64,000 bases of DNA, from the NCBI RefSeq assembly GCF_051020985.1, contig NC_134999.1, forward strand, positions 24,647,160-24,711,159. Reading direction: 5' to 3'. The notes beneath the pieces were generated by a model, which saw nothing but the letters and a program-made list of their open reading frames with translations, searched no databases and was not told the origin of the DNA. Source of the DNA: Nomia melanderi. Its lineage: Eukaryota; Arthropoda; Insecta; Hymenoptera; Halictidae. Shown piece by piece: positions 63,283-64,000 of the stretch. Both the position numbers and the translations under genes were made by a program. Position 1 is the stretch's first letter; each line of letters begins with the position of its first letter.

Positions 63283-63946
63283 ATAATCGAAAGCAACGCG
63301 ATCGCCTCCATCAAAGTCGAGTAGACGCTCGAAACACTTAGATTACTCGAAGAGGACAACATTAACCCTCTAAACCTCAGTTTAGCCACATTTAACCCTT
63401 GACACAAAGGAACATTCTGTCTCGGAGGACCGGGAAATGACTGATCCCGATAGACTGTAGCTAGAACCGAGTTTCTTCGATTGTAGAAACGAGATTTCAA
63501 TTTTTGCTAAAGAGACAGGTCATGGAGATTTCGATAAGGAAACGACAGACGAAGGACAGGAAGAGCAACGAGGTGAGGAGAAGCCGGGCCAGATCAGATG
63601 GCGGAGAGGGGCGTTAGAGAATTGTAGGCTGGATTCAATTACTTGGAGAACAATACTGGCCTCGCCGTCATTGTTTGCGCGAGCACTCGGTCGAGTTTTC
63701 CTGGTTCGGGACCCTGAGCACCGTATCCCATGTCCCGTTACGCCACGATATTTTGTTTGCCTGCCATAACACCGACGTCGACGATATCCACTGTTATTCC
63801 GGCTACCTTCCACTACACCGACCTTGCCACCGTCATCGAGACGTCTCGATACCACTGGCCTTCTTGCCACCCGGCTGCCTGTCCGCCATTCTCATATTAA
63901 TGGTGCCGAACTTTCGCGCTGTCGAACCTTGTCGATTTTAATACGA
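63283..63946. other. Spacer with TTAACCC scraps
   Basis: TTAACCCTCTAAACC and TTTAACCCTTGACAC at about 63362 and 63393 look like broken MITE ends. The - strand frame 63520-63870 (116 codons) is unrecognised. Confidence 0.4.
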
Positions 63947-64000
63947 TTAACCCTTTGCACTCAGAATTCAAATGTCTTAATAGTTTCTATTTCTATAGAG
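63947..64000. mobile_element. Family A left end, cut by the window edge
   Basis: TTAACCCTTTGCACTCAGAATTC..AATAGTTTC. Starts at an intact TTAA; the rest lies outside. Confidence 0.65.

Overview
The window looks like nuclear DNA of an arthropod, most likely an insect. I see no operons, no bacterial-type genes, no rRNA or tRNA and no CRISPR array. CpG-rich single-copy stretches, 0.3 to 1.5 kb long, alternate with AT-rich short repeats. The CpG richness and repeat style would suit a hymenopteran such as a bee or wasp, but that is a guess. I call no protein-coding gene: every open frame is short, compositionally biased or inside a repeat, and none translates to a family I recognise.

The best clue to what the window is comes from splice-like signals. 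At 4257/4258 and 58787/58788 on the + strand a branch-point-like motif and a strong pyrimidine tract lead into CAG joined directly to GTAAGC or GTACGT. This is the zero-length-exon layout of recursive splice (ratchet) sites known from giant Drosophila introns. A weaker + strand match lies at 30485/30486 and a strong one on the - strand at 14639/14640. I infer that the window lies inside one very long intron, more likely of a + strand gene whose exons are outside.

The dominant content is a clan of short (about 165-250 bp), non-autonomous, TTAA-flanked inverted-repeat elements (MITEs). Their ends begin TTAACCC, TTAACAC or TTAACCA, as in the piggyBac superfamily. By hand I separate these families: A (TTAACCCTTTGCACTCGA), B (TTAACACTAGAACTACCG), C (TTAACACG..TGCCACGA), D (TTAACACGTTAAGCGCCA), E (TTAACCAGTTAA), F (TTAACACTAGATTTACGGA), G and G' (TTAACCCCTTG), H (TTAACACTAAAACTACC), J (one end CTTAGCACTCCAGG, the other GAGTTCAAAGGGTTAA), K (TTAACCCTTTGCGGACGAA), M (as K at the end, then CGCCATAATGGCG), N (TTAACACGTTGAATGCCG), P (TTAACACGTCACTGATGAC), Q (TTAACCCTTAAGTCC), V (TTAACCACTTGC), and the less certain L, R, T and U. 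No transposase gene is present. My rough hand tally is 10-13 kb of the window.

Two properties stand out. First, nearly every family carries its own short palindrome of 8-20 bp just inside one end. Several of these share GTCA-N(3-4)-TGAC even though the terminal repeats differ. Second, the elements insert into each other's TTAA sites. They form nests (A inside C inside A at 14812-15447; E inside A at 41965-42441; F inside E at 5431-6236) and arrays in which neighbours share a single TTAA (N, J and B at 11816-12788; J and P at 53957-54292). Some chimeras occur twice, including an inverted pair of about 580 bp composites at 12210-12788 and 18232-18814.

Layout: 1-320 tandem repeat; 320-4170 CpG-rich start, then a K fold-back, C, B, an A with nested N, and J; 4237-4263 ratchet-like site; 5431-6461 E/F/G/D block; 7326-8398 A, G, H; 9.3-13.7 kb J, G', N, H and the N-J-B array; 14.6-16.6 kb - strand splice-like site, triple nest and J cluster; 18.2-23.9 kb inverted B composite, A, M, G'; 24.1-29.3 kb diverged direct repeat, M, J, K, A; 29.4-31.3 kb GC-rich DNA and a tandem repeat; 31.9-32.4 kb B/H-J-C array; 32.5-37.9 kb mostly CpG-rich single-copy DNA; 37.9-49.7 kb A, Q, K, E, J, B, F and a tandem array; 49.7-58.8 kb CpG-rich DNA with scattered J, Q, P; 58.8-64 kb second ratchet-like site, K/A, G, a miRNA-sized hairpin and V.
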